Assembly (NCBI RefSeq): GCF_020536995.1
Contig: NC_068358.1
Location: forward strand, 82,279,749 to 82,343,748
Origin: Dreissena polymorpha
Taxonomy: Eukaryota > Mollusca > Bivalvia > Myida > Dreissenidae
Length of the DNA stretch: 64,000 bases
Direction of reading: 5' to 3'
The first letter of the stretch is position 1, and each line of letters opens with the position of its first letter. The translations under genes and the position numbers were made by a program. A model generated the notes under the pieces. The model was not told the DNA's origin. It did no database searches and worked only from the letters and a program-made list of their open reading frames with translations. Shown here one piece after another: positions 36,601-51,600 of this stretch.

Positions 36601-39600
36601 GCCTGCCAAAACGCCCAGGTTTCTAGTGCGAGACATGGTATTTTACTAACCTCTGTTCCGGACAAATGGCTTAGATTTAAGTGTGGATTTTGTAGCCATT
36701 TTGTCATGTATTTGAAATTCCATTTATACTAGACAACGAATTCTCAAACCAATGTGTTCAAGGTCAATTTCTTTTGTTTAGATTGAATTGTTACTTTGGT
36801 TATTATGCGCGAAAAACAAATTATTTAAGATCCAGCCATGCTGATCTTATTTATTTCCTGAAAAAGTGCTTAAGACAAATATTTTGAACTTTGGCCTTAA
36901 ATGGAAATTTGAAAGAGAAGCCTAGATATTGTGCGCGATATCCTGTCTACCGTATATCACCTACACAAACGTGTTTAAAAATCCATACACGGTATAGTAA
37001 TGCTCCAATCAAAGTATTTTCACTTGGGCGTTATCATAACACGGCTCTTTTTCAGCAGGTGTTTACAAATGAAGTAAATCACTTACTTGCCCCCAGGATT
37101 GCAGCTTCCAACATGATAACCCCTCCCAGCAGCGGGGAAGGTCCGGACGGTTTCAATACATCTGCAATGGAGTAGACCTTTTAAAAAGTTTCAAGCAAAC
37201 AATATAAAATTAATTCTTACATCCAGGCTTACTAAAATACTGTGAAATATGATTTATTTATAGGGTCGTGAAATAGGTAATTTTATCGCATCGTTCTCCT
37301 ACGCCTTGCCTTGAATTAAGAAAAAAAAATGCAAGGTTAAAAAACAACAACTAATACGTTTAAGTAAGATATTAACATATATGTATTACGTGGTTACAAT
37401 CAAATTGTAAAGTCCAGAATAAATATAGGTACTTTTTGTGAAGTATATACTAATTCTTATTTAGCAAATGTTTATAATAATTGCCTTTTATTTGTATACA
37501 TGCAATTTGCTGTGAGTGTACTTGTTTATTAACTATACTAAACAATTGCGAAAAGTAAAGTCTCAGATATATACGAATGATTTTTTAGGTATGTGTTAAG
37601 CCAGACATATACGTATGTTGTTTTGGTCATGATTACTGGTACTTAGTAAGACGTGCGATCCAATAATACAAAGATAAATCAGTGAGTTTGCTTACCGAGT
37701 TTCCTCTGTATCTGCAAATAATCACACGTGAGATGTTGGTGCACACGGGTTTCTCCGCCAAATGTGACCAAGGCCACATGTTCGAACGCCTGATCGTGAA
37801 GGGAACTGCTGCCCTGTAGACCTACACGAAATAAAACAGAAATACAGATTGGAGTAGTCATCGATTGAATAAATTGTGAGAATAAATGGATAAATTAAAT
37901 ACCGACAACGGCTTAGACTTTTCTGACACAATAGCCTTAAAACTTACGGTTTTTGAAACAAGTAATCTTGGTAATTATATATGTCCTGCAGTGTATTATA
38001 TTATCATGTACTTTTAATATATTTGTTTACCTGATAGTTTATGTCATATACCGGTACTTCAGATCTCAATACTGTTGGTTCAATTACACATTCAAAACGT
38101 GACAAATTGACAAGTTTCTAAATGATTATCATATATTGAGAAATTAGTAAAATAAAAGCTTGAACTTAGTAATATTATTAAGGTTCTATTAATATATTTC
38201 CTAAATAATCATTTGTACTTCAAAAATAAACTGTTTGTAATTGTGTACGATTTTGATCTTAAATCTATTTTGTGTTCGCATGTGGAACGGTCGACCTATT
38301 TGTATTAAGTATATACAGTGTAAGTGTGTTGATAACATATGTTTTCGAACTTCGACCAATTACTTTCCAGTTTGAAGTAACAGGATTCAACGACTTAATT
38401 TCATTGATCGTAATAAATTTAATATTGGTAATGTGGTTTAATAGGTCAACAGAACATAATTTTGGCTACAAAGAGTGACAGAATAGTGAAAGAGCACATG
38501 TTTCTAAATAAACTGTTTCATACATTCGAGGAAGTTGGTTATAAATCCAGTTGCCTGGACCCATGCGGACCCTTTCATGGATTCAGACACATCCAACAGG
38601 AAGAGTGTATCCATGCCTTGTTCGCGTAGTTCCACAGCCCGTGAAGCATCCTTCCTTTCTTTCTCTGCAAACTGCATCCATGATGCGATGTCTATATCTT
38701 GCGGTGGGCTGTTATCCGCATCTAACAATCACGGGCGCGTTTTAAGCAAAAGCAAAAACAGGGCAAGGTTATGGTGAAAGTTAACATAAATTACATGTTT
38801 CAGCAATTGACAAAAAACTATTGACACTGCAGTGCTAGAATATTCGCAATAATGCACAACTAGGTTGGTAAGCCGAGCAACAGTTCTGCACATGTAGTGT
38901 GTACAATCTTTCATTGAACGTGTGTACAATCTTTCATTGAAGAAATTTAATAAAAATAATTAAAAACCCACACACATTCTGACTGCGATTGTTTTTAATG
39001 GACCGTTATCATTTGCAGTATCGGCCATCAGAGTATTAGAATGAATTGTCTTAGCAAAGTTCGTACAGCACTGCTGATATGGCAAATATCTTGTAAATGT
39101 TTCACTTCATCATAAGGAAAATCGTCAGTCCGTGGCATTCATGTTTTACAACACACATCAATCATTTTTGAGAAAAAGTTACAAATAATGTAATGAGAAA
39201 GTATAATATTTATTGGGCATTGTTGTAATTTCCAAAATGCTCACAATATTTTTATTCAGGTCAATTCAGTGTCTTACTTCAACTGACCGAGTTTCGGCGG
39301 CCATAATATCATTGTGATAAATACTTTTATCACGTGTCAAGAATATTGGGAAATAAATGTGTCCTCTAGAAAGTTCACAAGGTAAATATTGAAGATCGAA
39401 GACGGACAACGCACAGCGAAAGACGAGCAACAGACAACATTTTATAACAAAAGCTTACAATGAGCATGTTGTGCTCATGTGAGCTCAAATTTAGCATACG
39501 CATGTAATATGTTTGCGTTTATATAATTGGATCTCACATATTAGTTATAAACAGTTTTATTTCCTATAAAACGTTGGAAATTGAGTATAATTGTTTGGGA

Positions 39601-42600
39601 TGCACTGAGAACTATTACTGTTAATGACAGACTGTAACATCGGAGAAAAATATGCTTGTGAGAACACAGAAAATCTTTGAGAAGTGAAGACAAAACTTAA
39701 GTGTTTTATATGTCCTTTTGCAAAAAGAATACCGAAGGCAACAGGGCAAACAATGTATGTAGATAAAACTCATAATTATATATTACCTGCATGATTTGCT
39801 GAACGGTCTTGTGTCTTCTGCATTTTACTGAACTCCTTTTCCGTTTTGACAGAAATCTTTCCAACATCGATATCTGACTTTTCTTCAATACTTCCAAAAT
39901 AGTATAAATAACATAATTGTTACAATATACGTCCACAACGAATATGTAGGTTCAAAATGCATCATAATAGGAAATAGAAATTGCAACATATTACAAATCA
40001 ATATCAGAAAATAAAAGACAACGCTATGCATGTTGATCGCAAACCGATACGAGAATACAGGCCCAAAGAAATGCAATGATAATGCAAGATTACTCCTAAG
40101 CAAGCACTTTGATAAAAATGATAGAAGTAACCAACTCAAACGTACTGAAAACCAACTGATCATGCCGTTCCGGCCAACAATTGAGTGGTTTCAGTAAGAA
40201 TCAGAATTCGCAAATATACTTCGGATGATGCATCAGAACATTTTATCTACATTGTATTGTGATTAACTACTTACCATAGAATAACACATGAACATTTTTA
40301 GTTGTTTATTTATTGGAGTCAAGAAGAAATTACTAGGGTATTATGCAGGTTTATTACATCTGATGTAGATGGTTAGACTTATTTTAAATTTAAAAAAATG
40401 ACTGAAAGCTGCGTTGAATCAATACAACTACATGTTTTTACAATTAAGCATATATGATTTTATTTCATCAAAAGTAAAATCTTACCCTTTTAATTCAGGA
40501 ACTTGTAAAACAGCTTTTACTTTTTCTGGATTTTGCTCAAACAGTTCTATCTGTAAATTGAAGCAACTATCCATTAATCATAAATATGCCAAATAGTTGG
40601 TGCATAAATGACACACTGATGTGTGCGTTTAACATGGATACAAATATATAGGACAGAATTACCACAGTGCACTCGCATTCTCGGAATACAAGTCTGTGGG
40701 GACAAATAAGTATAGTATAATATTATCGCCATAACTGAATCGGTTCATGCATACGTCAGCACAACTTTGTAGTTGGTTGTTATTCAATATTTATATTAAA
40801 ATATCGTATATCCTTATTCAATTGCCAGAAGTTAATGCATTGCTTGTTTACATGCGATGCAAATGTTGTTGCTATTTTGTTTTTAAAATGAATGATATTA
40901 GGAATTTGTCCGAGGATTAATACCGTAATGACAAATCAATATTTTACAAATAAAAAATACTTAGGTTGCAAAACGACTATAAATAAATATTAGTGTGAAC
41001 AGACACGCAATGATCATATTAATTAAATTGATAATTGTCAATATTGCATTTATTTGGTCTGATGCTGTTTGGGCTAAATGTAAGTTCATGATCTATTATC
41101 ATGTTCAGTAATAAATTATACATGTTACTTGTAGGTAATGATTTGTATGTACATATTTAAATATACTTTTTGTGTCAAAAGTTTGCGATGCACAATGACT
41201 GTTCCTTGATTGCTCTAAGCAATGATATGCTAGATAGTTGGCAGTTTTGAATCATTGACATTTCCTTCAAGAGTAAATTTCCCTAACACAATCGCATTTA
41301 CTTTGCTCCAGGCTAAACTGTCACCCATTCTAAATCGAAAAATACCATATTTATCATTCTAGACATTGATTTCGGTGAAATCCTAAACACCTGTTAAACA
41401 TCAACAACAATGACAAGGCCGCATGACGAATTATTGTCGAGTACAAAGTTATACATATTCAATTATACCCGTTTAACATTTTATGAATCTTTAGCATAGT
41501 AGGATAACTGACAAAATATTATCTTTTACTGAAATTATATAAAATACATTAACGGTAAGTTCGCAATCCAAGCACATGCAAATGAAGTTTCATCTTTTTA
41601 AATTTTAAATTTTTAAAGCTATAAAAGTACCAAAAATTTCACACAAACAAGCTCCTAAAAATATTCTCGATTGATGGCAGAAAAACGCCCAGTGTGGGTG
41701 ATATAAAATGTACACTTTCTGTAACAGGACGCGCACCGTATATTCAATAAACAGTGATCTCATTGTATTATTTTCGTTTATTTAATATTATCCTTTTATT
41801 TATAAGGTCGCTTTGATCAGTGATGTTAGGCTGATTACAGCTCCTGTTTAAATTGCTCTTTAAAATATGAAATAGTGACAGAAAATAGTACAGTTTGGTT
41901 CTAAACATTAAGTAATCATGTCTGTAGCACAGGGGATGAAATAGTTATTTAAAAAAGTGGACATTAATAGTGATATTTAGTCAAAAATAGTGTTCATATG
42001 TGTTGAAAAACTGGATTTTATAAGCACATTGAGAAGACCCCTGGACACAGTGGACATATTGGACTTACAAAATAACTGTACAGTTGATAACCACTACCTG
42101 TGCAATTGTGTGCCCTAATTTAAACGCTTATTGGATTAAATAATTCATCTGGACTACAATTTCTAAACAATATAACAATACTTCAATATGAGTGCTAACG
42201 GTAAATCGGACCAAGCTCATCTTAATTTCAAAGGACAAAAGCCTCAAACAAAACCAGCCACCAAGAAACAGCGTGCTGATTCAAATAACAGTAGTAACAC
42301 AAGCATGGAAGAGCTTACAAATATTCATACACAGCTAAAAGCTATGACAGATGGAATAAGTGAATTGAGGGAGGATCTCAAAAGCATGTTAAAAAGGGAA
42401 GAAATAGAAGAACTGATAAAAAACACCATTTCCACAATAATGAAAAAGATTGAAGAATCTATGATCAAACAGATTGAAAATGAAGTAAAGAACGGAACAA
42501 ATACATTTAAACAACAAATAGCAGGCATTGAATTCGAAAATGGACAGCTAAAACAAAAGATTGATGAGCTAAAGAGCAGTACCACAAAATCAATAACTGA

Positions 42601-45600
42601 GCTGGAAGCACAAGTCGAAAAAACGTATGACACAAGCAGAGAAGCTCTTAAGCTAGCAAATTACAATGAACAGTATTCCAGAAAAAACAACGTTAAAATA
42701 ATGAACATCACAGAATCACCCGACGAATCAGAAACCAGTCTAACGCAAACTGTATCTAACATCCTAAGGACAACAGCAGACGTTGAACTAAAGCCAGAGG
42801 ATATAATCGCAATACACCGCATTCCTACCAAGAAGGGTGCAATTCGACCAATCATAATTAAGCTGCGAAACAACAACGCAAAATCGTCCATTATGAAAAA
42901 AACGAACACCGATGAAAACGAAAGGATTCAGGCTAGTAGATGATGTCACGAAGCGCAATCAATGACTGATTAGTAGGCGACTTCTACACCCTGATATAAA
43001 GAACGCCTGGTTCTTTAACGGATCGGTTTTCGGACAAACCACCTCCGATGAACGGATAAAGTTTGACATTTTTGACAATATAGACAACACAATAAGTGAT
43101 TTCCGAAACTGCAATAGGAAGCTCAAGACGGGAGGCAGTATGTAGTGTGGTGACAACAAGAGCAACTCTAATACAAACTGTGGAAATTATTTTTTGTGCA
43201 TATTTCACTCGGTACACTATTCAAGTTGTACTATATAATCTCCTTTCAAATATTAATCACAATGATTTGTCTTTAATCTAAAAACAAATTGGTTGCCGTT
43301 TGGTATATACACAACCTATGGGATAAAGCTGTACACAAATTTGTAAAATACCATTTCATTATATATCTTATAATATTACATATGTCTATCAACTTAGCTG
43401 TTGCACATTTCTACTGATTTAATAATCCTTATGTAGACAATATTTAATTATATCACATGACATAATGTGATCAATGTAGTTGCTACATTTTATACTGATT
43501 TGATATTACCTCAACTCTAATATTTCGTTAAATCACTGGCTGATGTTAACTTTTTTAATGCATATTATGTTTAAGCTCTAAAATGAAATTCTAAATTTAC
43601 CAATTAAAAAGATCTAATTACACACACTTTTAAATAACAATCCAATAGCTTGAATATTTAACTAATTGTATATTTTTCTCTTATTCATTTATTGGCTATC
43701 CAAACATGTTAAAAGACCTGTCTTTTTCGTGGAACAGTCAGTGTTATTACCAGTACATGTACTTTTAATACATAGACCTGTGATCTTTATCTAAAGGTCA
43801 CTCTTTATATAAACACACATGATTTTCTACAGCTTCTCATGGTCTCCGTGAATAACTGTACTCTGCAGTTTAACAGAGAGTGGACCATGACATACTTGAG
43901 TAACTATTCAGAATAGACTGATTGTAGATAATGTACTGATCAGTATTTTATTGAATATTTAAATTTAGAATGGCATTTTTTTCACTGTTAGGAAATGTGA
44001 GCCAGGTATAATAAGTATCACTCATTCTGAATCATAAAATACATGCTCAACTCTTTCATAAAGACTATTTTTACGAGCTAAAATTAAGTTTATATATTTT
44101 TATTTCGGTTGATAAAATACACTCAAGTCGTTGTATTTTGCTTGTTTCTGCAAGTCAAAATCAATTGTTCGTAATTATCTGTCTCAAAAAATCGCTGCTC
44201 TTGTTTTATACCGCTTATTTGTACATTTTGTTTGTTTTTAAATTGATTAATGGAGTGCTTCTATATAACCTCAGCTGTTAAAGGAATGGTAGAAAGTGTT
44301 TAGTTTTTGTGTTTGTTAATTTTTGTACCAATATTTGCATTCTGCTGATATACAATAGCCTCTGATAGTAAAATTGTTTAAAAGTCTTATGAATAAAATG
44401 TCCTATAGACAGACAAGTGATTATGATTACTAATACACTTGCTTATGTTTATATTTTTATATTTCAATTTTACATCTTGAATAGCTTAGCAACCAGACCG
44501 TATTGTCTAATTTGAAGGGCAATTTATCATACTATTTGACCTACTGTTGTGTTCTTGTTTAAATTGTATGTTTAATGTTCTTGTTACATTGTATGTTTGT
44601 GTTAAATTTTCAATGCCTGTTTGTTTGTTTGGATGAATATAAAATGAATTGTATATTGACTGCAATAGATGAGAATGCTATTTTATGTATATGGTGTTGC
44701 AACGAAAATGTAATCGTTTATAATACAAATGGATAATGTAAAGATTGTATCATACAACTGTCGTGGTCTGAATGATGTTTCTAAAAGATCTGATGTTTTT
44801 GAATATCTGAAAAGTCTTAATTCCCATATATATTGTTTGCAAGATTGTCATTTTATTTCTTCAATGAAAAAACATATTTACTCACAATGGGGGTGGTGAA
44901 TTCTATTTTAGTTTCGGCACTTCTAATTCAAGAGGAGTATGTATTTTATTTAATAAATGTTTAACGAACATTTCTTTTAGTGCATAAACAAGAAAAAGAT
45001 ACCAAAGGAAATTTATTAATCCTAGACTTAACAATAGATCACCATAGATTTACTCTGTGCATTCTTTATAGACCTAACAATGATACTCCTTTGTTCTATA
45101 GTAAACTTTTCAATATAATAGAGACCATAGGAAACGATTCATATGTATTATGTGGAGACTTCAATTTTGAACTTGATGTGAATATTGATTGTGCCAACTA
45201 TAAAACTTTTAATAATAATAAGAAGTCAAGGGAATTATTTTCTTCTGTTATCAGTGATAAAAATCTAATAGACACTTTTAGGGTCATAAACGGTAATGCA
45301 AAATGTTTTACTTGGTAAAAGCCTTATACCGTCAAACAAGGCAGACTAGACTTCTTTTTAACTTCTTATAATTTTTCATTAGTTTATGCGGAAATCGGAC
45401 ATACAGGCGAGCTATAGATCAGACCACTCCCCTATAACCTTGGAATTAAACTTTAGCAAAATAGAACATGGAAAAGGCCTGTGGAAATTTAATAACCCAT
45501 TACTTAATGACCAAGAATATCTTAATTGCATAAAGCAAAAAATTGAAGAAGTTAAGCAGCAATATGCCTTACCTGTTTATAATATTGAACTTCTTAATAC

Positions 45601-48600
45601 TATAGATAATGACTTAATACAGTTTAATATCAATGATCAACTGTTTCTAGAAACTTTATTGATGGAAATCAGAGGTAAAACCATATCATATTCAAGCTTC
45701 AAATCGAATAAGAGAAAAGAGAGAGAAGATCATAGCTTAAAATCAATTGAAGACATTGAAAAAAATTAACGAATGATAAAATTGAAGAACTCAATATTTT
45801 GCATTAAGAACTTATAAACATTCGGAACATGAAATTGAAAAGGGCTTTTATTAGAGCAAAGGCGAAATGGATTGATGAAGGTGAAAAACCCTCAAATTAC
45901 TTTGTTACTTAGAATCTCAATGTGCTACTAGTAAAAACATCCCTTTTATTGAAAACGATGAAGGTCAACGGCTACTTGACAATCAAAGTATTTTAAATGA
46001 AGCAGCCCGATTCTACAAAAAACTGTATACAAAGTCTATTTTCAATGACTCGTACAATGTACATGATGACCTTAAAGGCATTAACACTACTAAATTAAGC
46101 ACTGCACAATCCAACACTTAAGGAAATATCAGTCACTTAAAAAAATTTGAAACATGAAAAAAGCCCTGAATCAGATGGTTTCACCGCAGAATTTTTTAAA
46201 GTCTTTTGGAAAGATCTAGGTCATTTTCTATCTAGAAGCCTTAATTATGGTTTTACCTCTGGAACCATGTCATTTACTCAAAAACAAGGTATAATCACAT
46301 GTATAACTTAAGATAATAAAGCCAGACATTTTCTGAAAAACCTAAGGCCACTAACGCTTTTAAATGTCGTTTACAAGCTTGCATCTGGGACTATTGCAAA
46401 TAGACTAAAAACTGTCCTTGACACTCTTATTTCTAAAGATCAGACAGGATTTATTAAAGGTAGATATATTGGTGAGAAGACTATTATATGATATTATGAC
46501 ATATACAGAAAATAATAATATCCCTGGACTATTGATGACCATTGACTTTGAAAAGGCGTTCGATACCCTTGAGTTTGATTTTATAGAAAAAACATTAGAT
46601 TATTTTAATTTTGGTACAACGTTGAAAAAATGGATTTCCCTTTTCCTACATCATACCTTAACGGCAATTCAAATCAATGGGTTTTAATCAGAATTTATTA
46701 CAATTGAAAGAGGCTGCCGACAAGGAGACCAAATAAGTTCGTATATTTTATTCTCTGTGCTGAAATTTTGGCAATTAAAATAAGAAATTGTAATGCAATT
46801 AAAGGGATAGTGATACACAATATTGAATATACAATTTCTCAGTTTTCATATGATACATCTCTATTTCTAGATGGCACCGATGTCTCCCTAAATGCTACCC
46901 TTGATCTGTTAAATAACTTTGCCATTTGCTATGGATTATAAATTAATTATGACAAAACAAATCTTATATGGATTGGTTCCAAAAAGTTCAGCATACAATC
47001 AATAAAAACTAAATATAAACTAGTATGGGTCACAACTAACTTTAAAGTTTTAGGAATATTATTTGATGTTGACTTAAAGAAAATGATAGACAAACTTCTC
47101 CAGTAAACTTGAAAAGCTGCACAATATTATAAATTTTTGGAAAAGGAGAACTTTAACACCCCTAGGAAAGATAACTGTTGTTAAAACACTCTTACTTCCC
47201 TTTTTACACACCTGTTTATAGCTCTTCCTAGCCCAGGAGAAAAAGTATTAAAAAAGATAAATAGCCTGTTTTCAAATTTTGTATGGAATGGGCCAGCAAA
47301 ATTAAACATTCTATTGCTGTTAAATCATATGATGATGGAGAAATGGCCATGACTGATATAAATGCTTTTGAAAAAAAAAACAATGAAAATGACATGGTTA
47401 AGGAAAATTGTATCAAGCAATGGAAAATGTTTCCAACTGGTGTATTCTATGTTTGATGTGAAGAAAATGTTCAGTTTAGGAAAATGTTACATAGAACAAA
47501 TTATGATAGGTTTAACAAATTGTTTTTGGAGAGATGTCCTTACTTTCTATATTGAGCATATTAATAAACAAAATATCAGTAAGTGTGAAGACATCCTTGA
47601 TATGCCTTTATTTTACAACCACAATTTCAAGATAGGTATGCATTTTATATATAATAAAAATATGTATGACAGGGGAATAAGATATGTAAAGGACATAGTA
47701 TGTGCTTCTGGAGAATTTTTAAAAACAATCTGAATTAGAAAATCTGATTGGTGCTAAAATGAACTTCTTATTTTATGAAGGCTTAATCAGAACTGTGAAA
47801 GGCATTTTTCAAATTATCAGGATTTTCTGTTATAAGAAAGCCCAGTATACAATGTGCATTTATATCGTTTTACTTAAATAACATAGTATTGGGTCATAAT
47901 CAAAATAAACTTGTTTATAAATGCTTTAGCTATAATACAGATGTACCCACTTGCCATTCAAAATGGAATACACTTTTTAATAACATTGAATGGTCAAAAG
48001 TGCATACACCTACTTTTACTATATCTAGAGACACATACACTCAGAGGTCCCAGACAAGAATTATACACAGAATTTTAGGCACCAAATCTTTGCTATATAA
48101 AATGAATATTGTTAATGACAATTTATGTTGCTTTTGTAAAGAAAATGAAGAAACCATATTAAACATATTCTGGGACTGTATTTTTACCAAGAGAATTGTA
48201 AATTATGTTTTAGAATTTTTAGGATTGCATGATGTGCAAAAATATACAGAGATTTCCTGTCAAACAATGCTATTTGGGAGTACAAGCAATAACATGACTG
48301 ATATTAATATCCTTATCCTAGAAATTAAAAAGTATATATTTGAATGCAAGAGAAAGAATTTACTTCCTTCAATAAGAGGGCTGAACAATAACCTTTGCTT
48401 AGCATGGGAAACTCAAGCTAAAGCAAAATATCTAGAAAAGGAATTATTAAACTGGGCATTTGTAAAGCTATTTGTAGATCAATAATAATCTAGGTGTAAT
48501 TTGTATTGTTTTGCTTTAAATGTTTAATACCATTACTGTTTGTTTAAACTATATATTTTTCTGTCCAAACTATCATAACATGGCATTTTTGTATGTTTCT

Positions 48601-51600
48601 GTGTGTGCTTGTGTGTGTGCATGTTAGTATCTATATAATGTTATGAATAGATTTTATTGACCTCAATTATAGCAATACCTGTTGTTTTTTATATCAAGCA
48701 AGAAGAATTGTTTAAAGGAACTCTATTATATACAAACAAATTGACATGTAAATTAACAACTATTATTATAATGAATTGAGGTGAAATAAAGTTTACCGTA
48801 TAAAAAAAAAATAAAAAAAATATTATCCTTTTATGTTTGAACTCCTTAGCTGCCTTCAAAACAAATGACGATAAGCATCACATATAGATCTGATTAAAAC
48901 ATGTTCTTACCACTTTGGTGTAATCTATGTCTCCGTCTGCCCTCTGAACTTCATCAAAATAAGTTTCAACACAGTGGTCAACGAGTCCGTTTTGGGGAAG
49001 TCCTATCCTTGTAACAGCTTCTTTTACCATTTTCTTCATAGATTCTTTAGAAAGCTATTGAAATATTTTAAATATTAGCTATATATCTTTAAATGGCATG
49101 AACTCAATGAAAAATGCCATAAACAACGACTATTGCTACAAACCCCCAATCATACGGTAGTTATTTAAGAACACTGTCCATCATAATGCAATCATTATTA
49201 AGACTCATCAGCAAACAGGTATATACATACTGCACTCTCTCCCGATGCAATTGATTTCGCAACAACATCTGTCAGAATTCCCGAAACACGCTCTCCAAAA
49301 CCTAAAATAATCACAATTTAAAACAACAGTTGGAAAATAAACTTTATCAATTTGAATTCATACCCAGCAAACAATCTATATGGGACCCATATGGGTCCCA
49401 TGTGGGCACCTATATGGGCCCCATGTGGGCTGCCAACATGGGACCCAGATGGGAAGTGCAACCGGGCTCCACATGGGTCCCATCTGGGCTGCCCCATGAA
49501 AGTATATGGGGCAGCCCAGATAGGACCCATGTGGAGCCCGGTTGCACTACCCATCTGGGTCCCATGTTGGCAGCCCACATGGGGCCCATATAGGTGCCCA
49601 CATGGGACCCATATAGGTCCAACATGGGCATCCCTTTTACTCAATATGGGCTACATACAGGCAGCCCTTTTACTCAATATGGGCTACATAAGAGTAGCCC
49701 TTTTTCTCAATATGGGCTACATACGGGCAGTATTGTTCTAAATATGGGCTACAAACTGGTAGCATTGTATTCAATATGGGTACACAGAGCCTGTAAAATT
49801 GTGGACAACACATTAATGGAAATTCAGGTTATGTTAGAAATAATATGTAGGTTGCAAACATGAAATACTGTGTTCAAATTGAACATCAGACAAAAGATTC
49901 TTGTACATGTACTTCCAATTTCATTTTTTTAAATGTTTTATCTATTTCTTCTTGCTGGAACAGAGCGATATCAAAATGTTCAAGCGCTAAATATCATTAT
50001 CCTGCAAGCAATACAAGGTTTTTGTTAAAAGACTTAAAAATTTATTAAAGTACTCTCAACTTTTATTCACATAAATTATTACACACATATACATGGATAC
50101 ATACATACATAGCAGGAGGATCCCACGTTAACTATTCTACCAGAGAATTCTAAAATAATATGGTGATTCCTAACTTTTTGAATGTAACATCAGCAAAAAT
50201 ATTTTACATGAAGTTGCTAACGAAAACATGTTTCTATCTAATGTTCTATCCGCATGGAGTAATGTTACTCATAATCTATAAACCCAAACCAACAGTAAAA
50301 CTATTTCATGGAACAATAAAGACTTCAAGCAATAAGACGTTTTTCTATAACATTATATATGTTGACCAGTTATACAACTATAGAATTAAGGACTTCTATT
50401 ATTTTGATATTTAATATATAATACATATACAGAATACCTTCAAGTATTTTCCTGATGTACTACACATTACTCAAAAGCATACCCATGCATATTAAATCTT
50501 TAACCAATACAAATAACACACCATGTACTCAAAGAACATTTGTAGAAAACATCAGAGCTCCAGATAAGGGCCGTACAGACGTAAATACGGCCTTTTCATG
50601 AAGGCTTACGCATTTATTTTTATGAACTGGACGTACAATTACGACTTTAATATCCCTTTTACGCATTTACGAAAAAAATCTGGCCGTACTGATACGTCGG
50701 TGTCAGCGCGGCATATTTGTTGGTCTCTAACCTAACGGCCTCTTTCATTAATTTAAATTACCGAAAAGTTGTAGACTGGGTTCCAGTATTATTATCTATT
50801 CTGTGGCGTGATTTCCGGTAACTTGTAAGCCCGTCAAAAACAATATGTCTGCGAGCATGGAAGGCCGGCTTAACCGAAAGCGGTTCAAATAAACACTTTG
50901 TTGTCATATAATGGCTACATACGGTCGTCTAACCATTCTGACATTCAATCTGTAAGCCCAGTTGAAGTGTTTGCTTGAGCGTTTAACTGTAATAGTTGGC
51001 AAAGTCTATGCCAACTTTGACAGTTGACTGCTTAAGCAATGATTCTTTTGAGATGAGACAGTGACATTGGTGTTCATTTACTTAGCTTACAAGTTGGCTT
51101 GTGTTTTCTTGTCAAGCAAAATAAAGTTATAGTATTTAGTCATGAGTTTTAATGTGTAGTTGTATTTGCATCATAATTCAGAATGGAAAACCTAATAAAG
51201 TAACTGTTTAAGAAGCAAAATATATTTATTATAATTGCTGCAAATGTTTCTGTAAAGTAAGGTATACACCCATCAATATCCAAGAACACGGGTAGTACAG
51301 TACTACCTGTATTTTTGGATATGGTAGTACAGGTACTAATTGATTTTCAGCGTTACTCCTTTTCTTTCTGTCAGTGGCAATACCGTTACTAATTTCACAA
51401 ATCCTTATCTAGAGCTTTGAAACATACTTGCAAGACTAAACAAAATATTTTATAAACTAGAAATTAAAAACCCTGCAAAAAAATCCAAAACTCAAATAAA
51501 TGGCAAATCCTTTTTCGAGAACAAGTCCATATTATTATCTTTGATATCTTCATACATTCTAGTGTTTTTCGTAATTGCACATGATATATATATATATGTC

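Larger units (their letters stand above)
41800..48818 (+). mobile_element. Full-length but decayed L1/Tx1-type LINE, 7.0 kb
   Basis: Bounded by a 16-bp direct repeat and ending in an A-rich tail (48802-48820). Layout: about 390 bases of 5' UTR, ORF1 from 42188, a 1.6-kb spacer, ORF2 from 44729 to 48485, and about 330 bases of 3' UTR. It is inserted in the intron between exons 6 and 7 of the minus-strand host gene, in the opposite orientation. ORF1 carries one frameshift and a stop; ORF2 carries many lesions, so it is no longer able to move itself. Divergence suggests it is older than the LINE at 7.2-11.3 kb. Confidence 0.92.

Noticed and set aside
49318-49863. Frames with Gly-Pro-Met-Trp-rich repeats on both strands
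   Set aside because: Produced by the ATGGGACCCATATGGG palindromic words.
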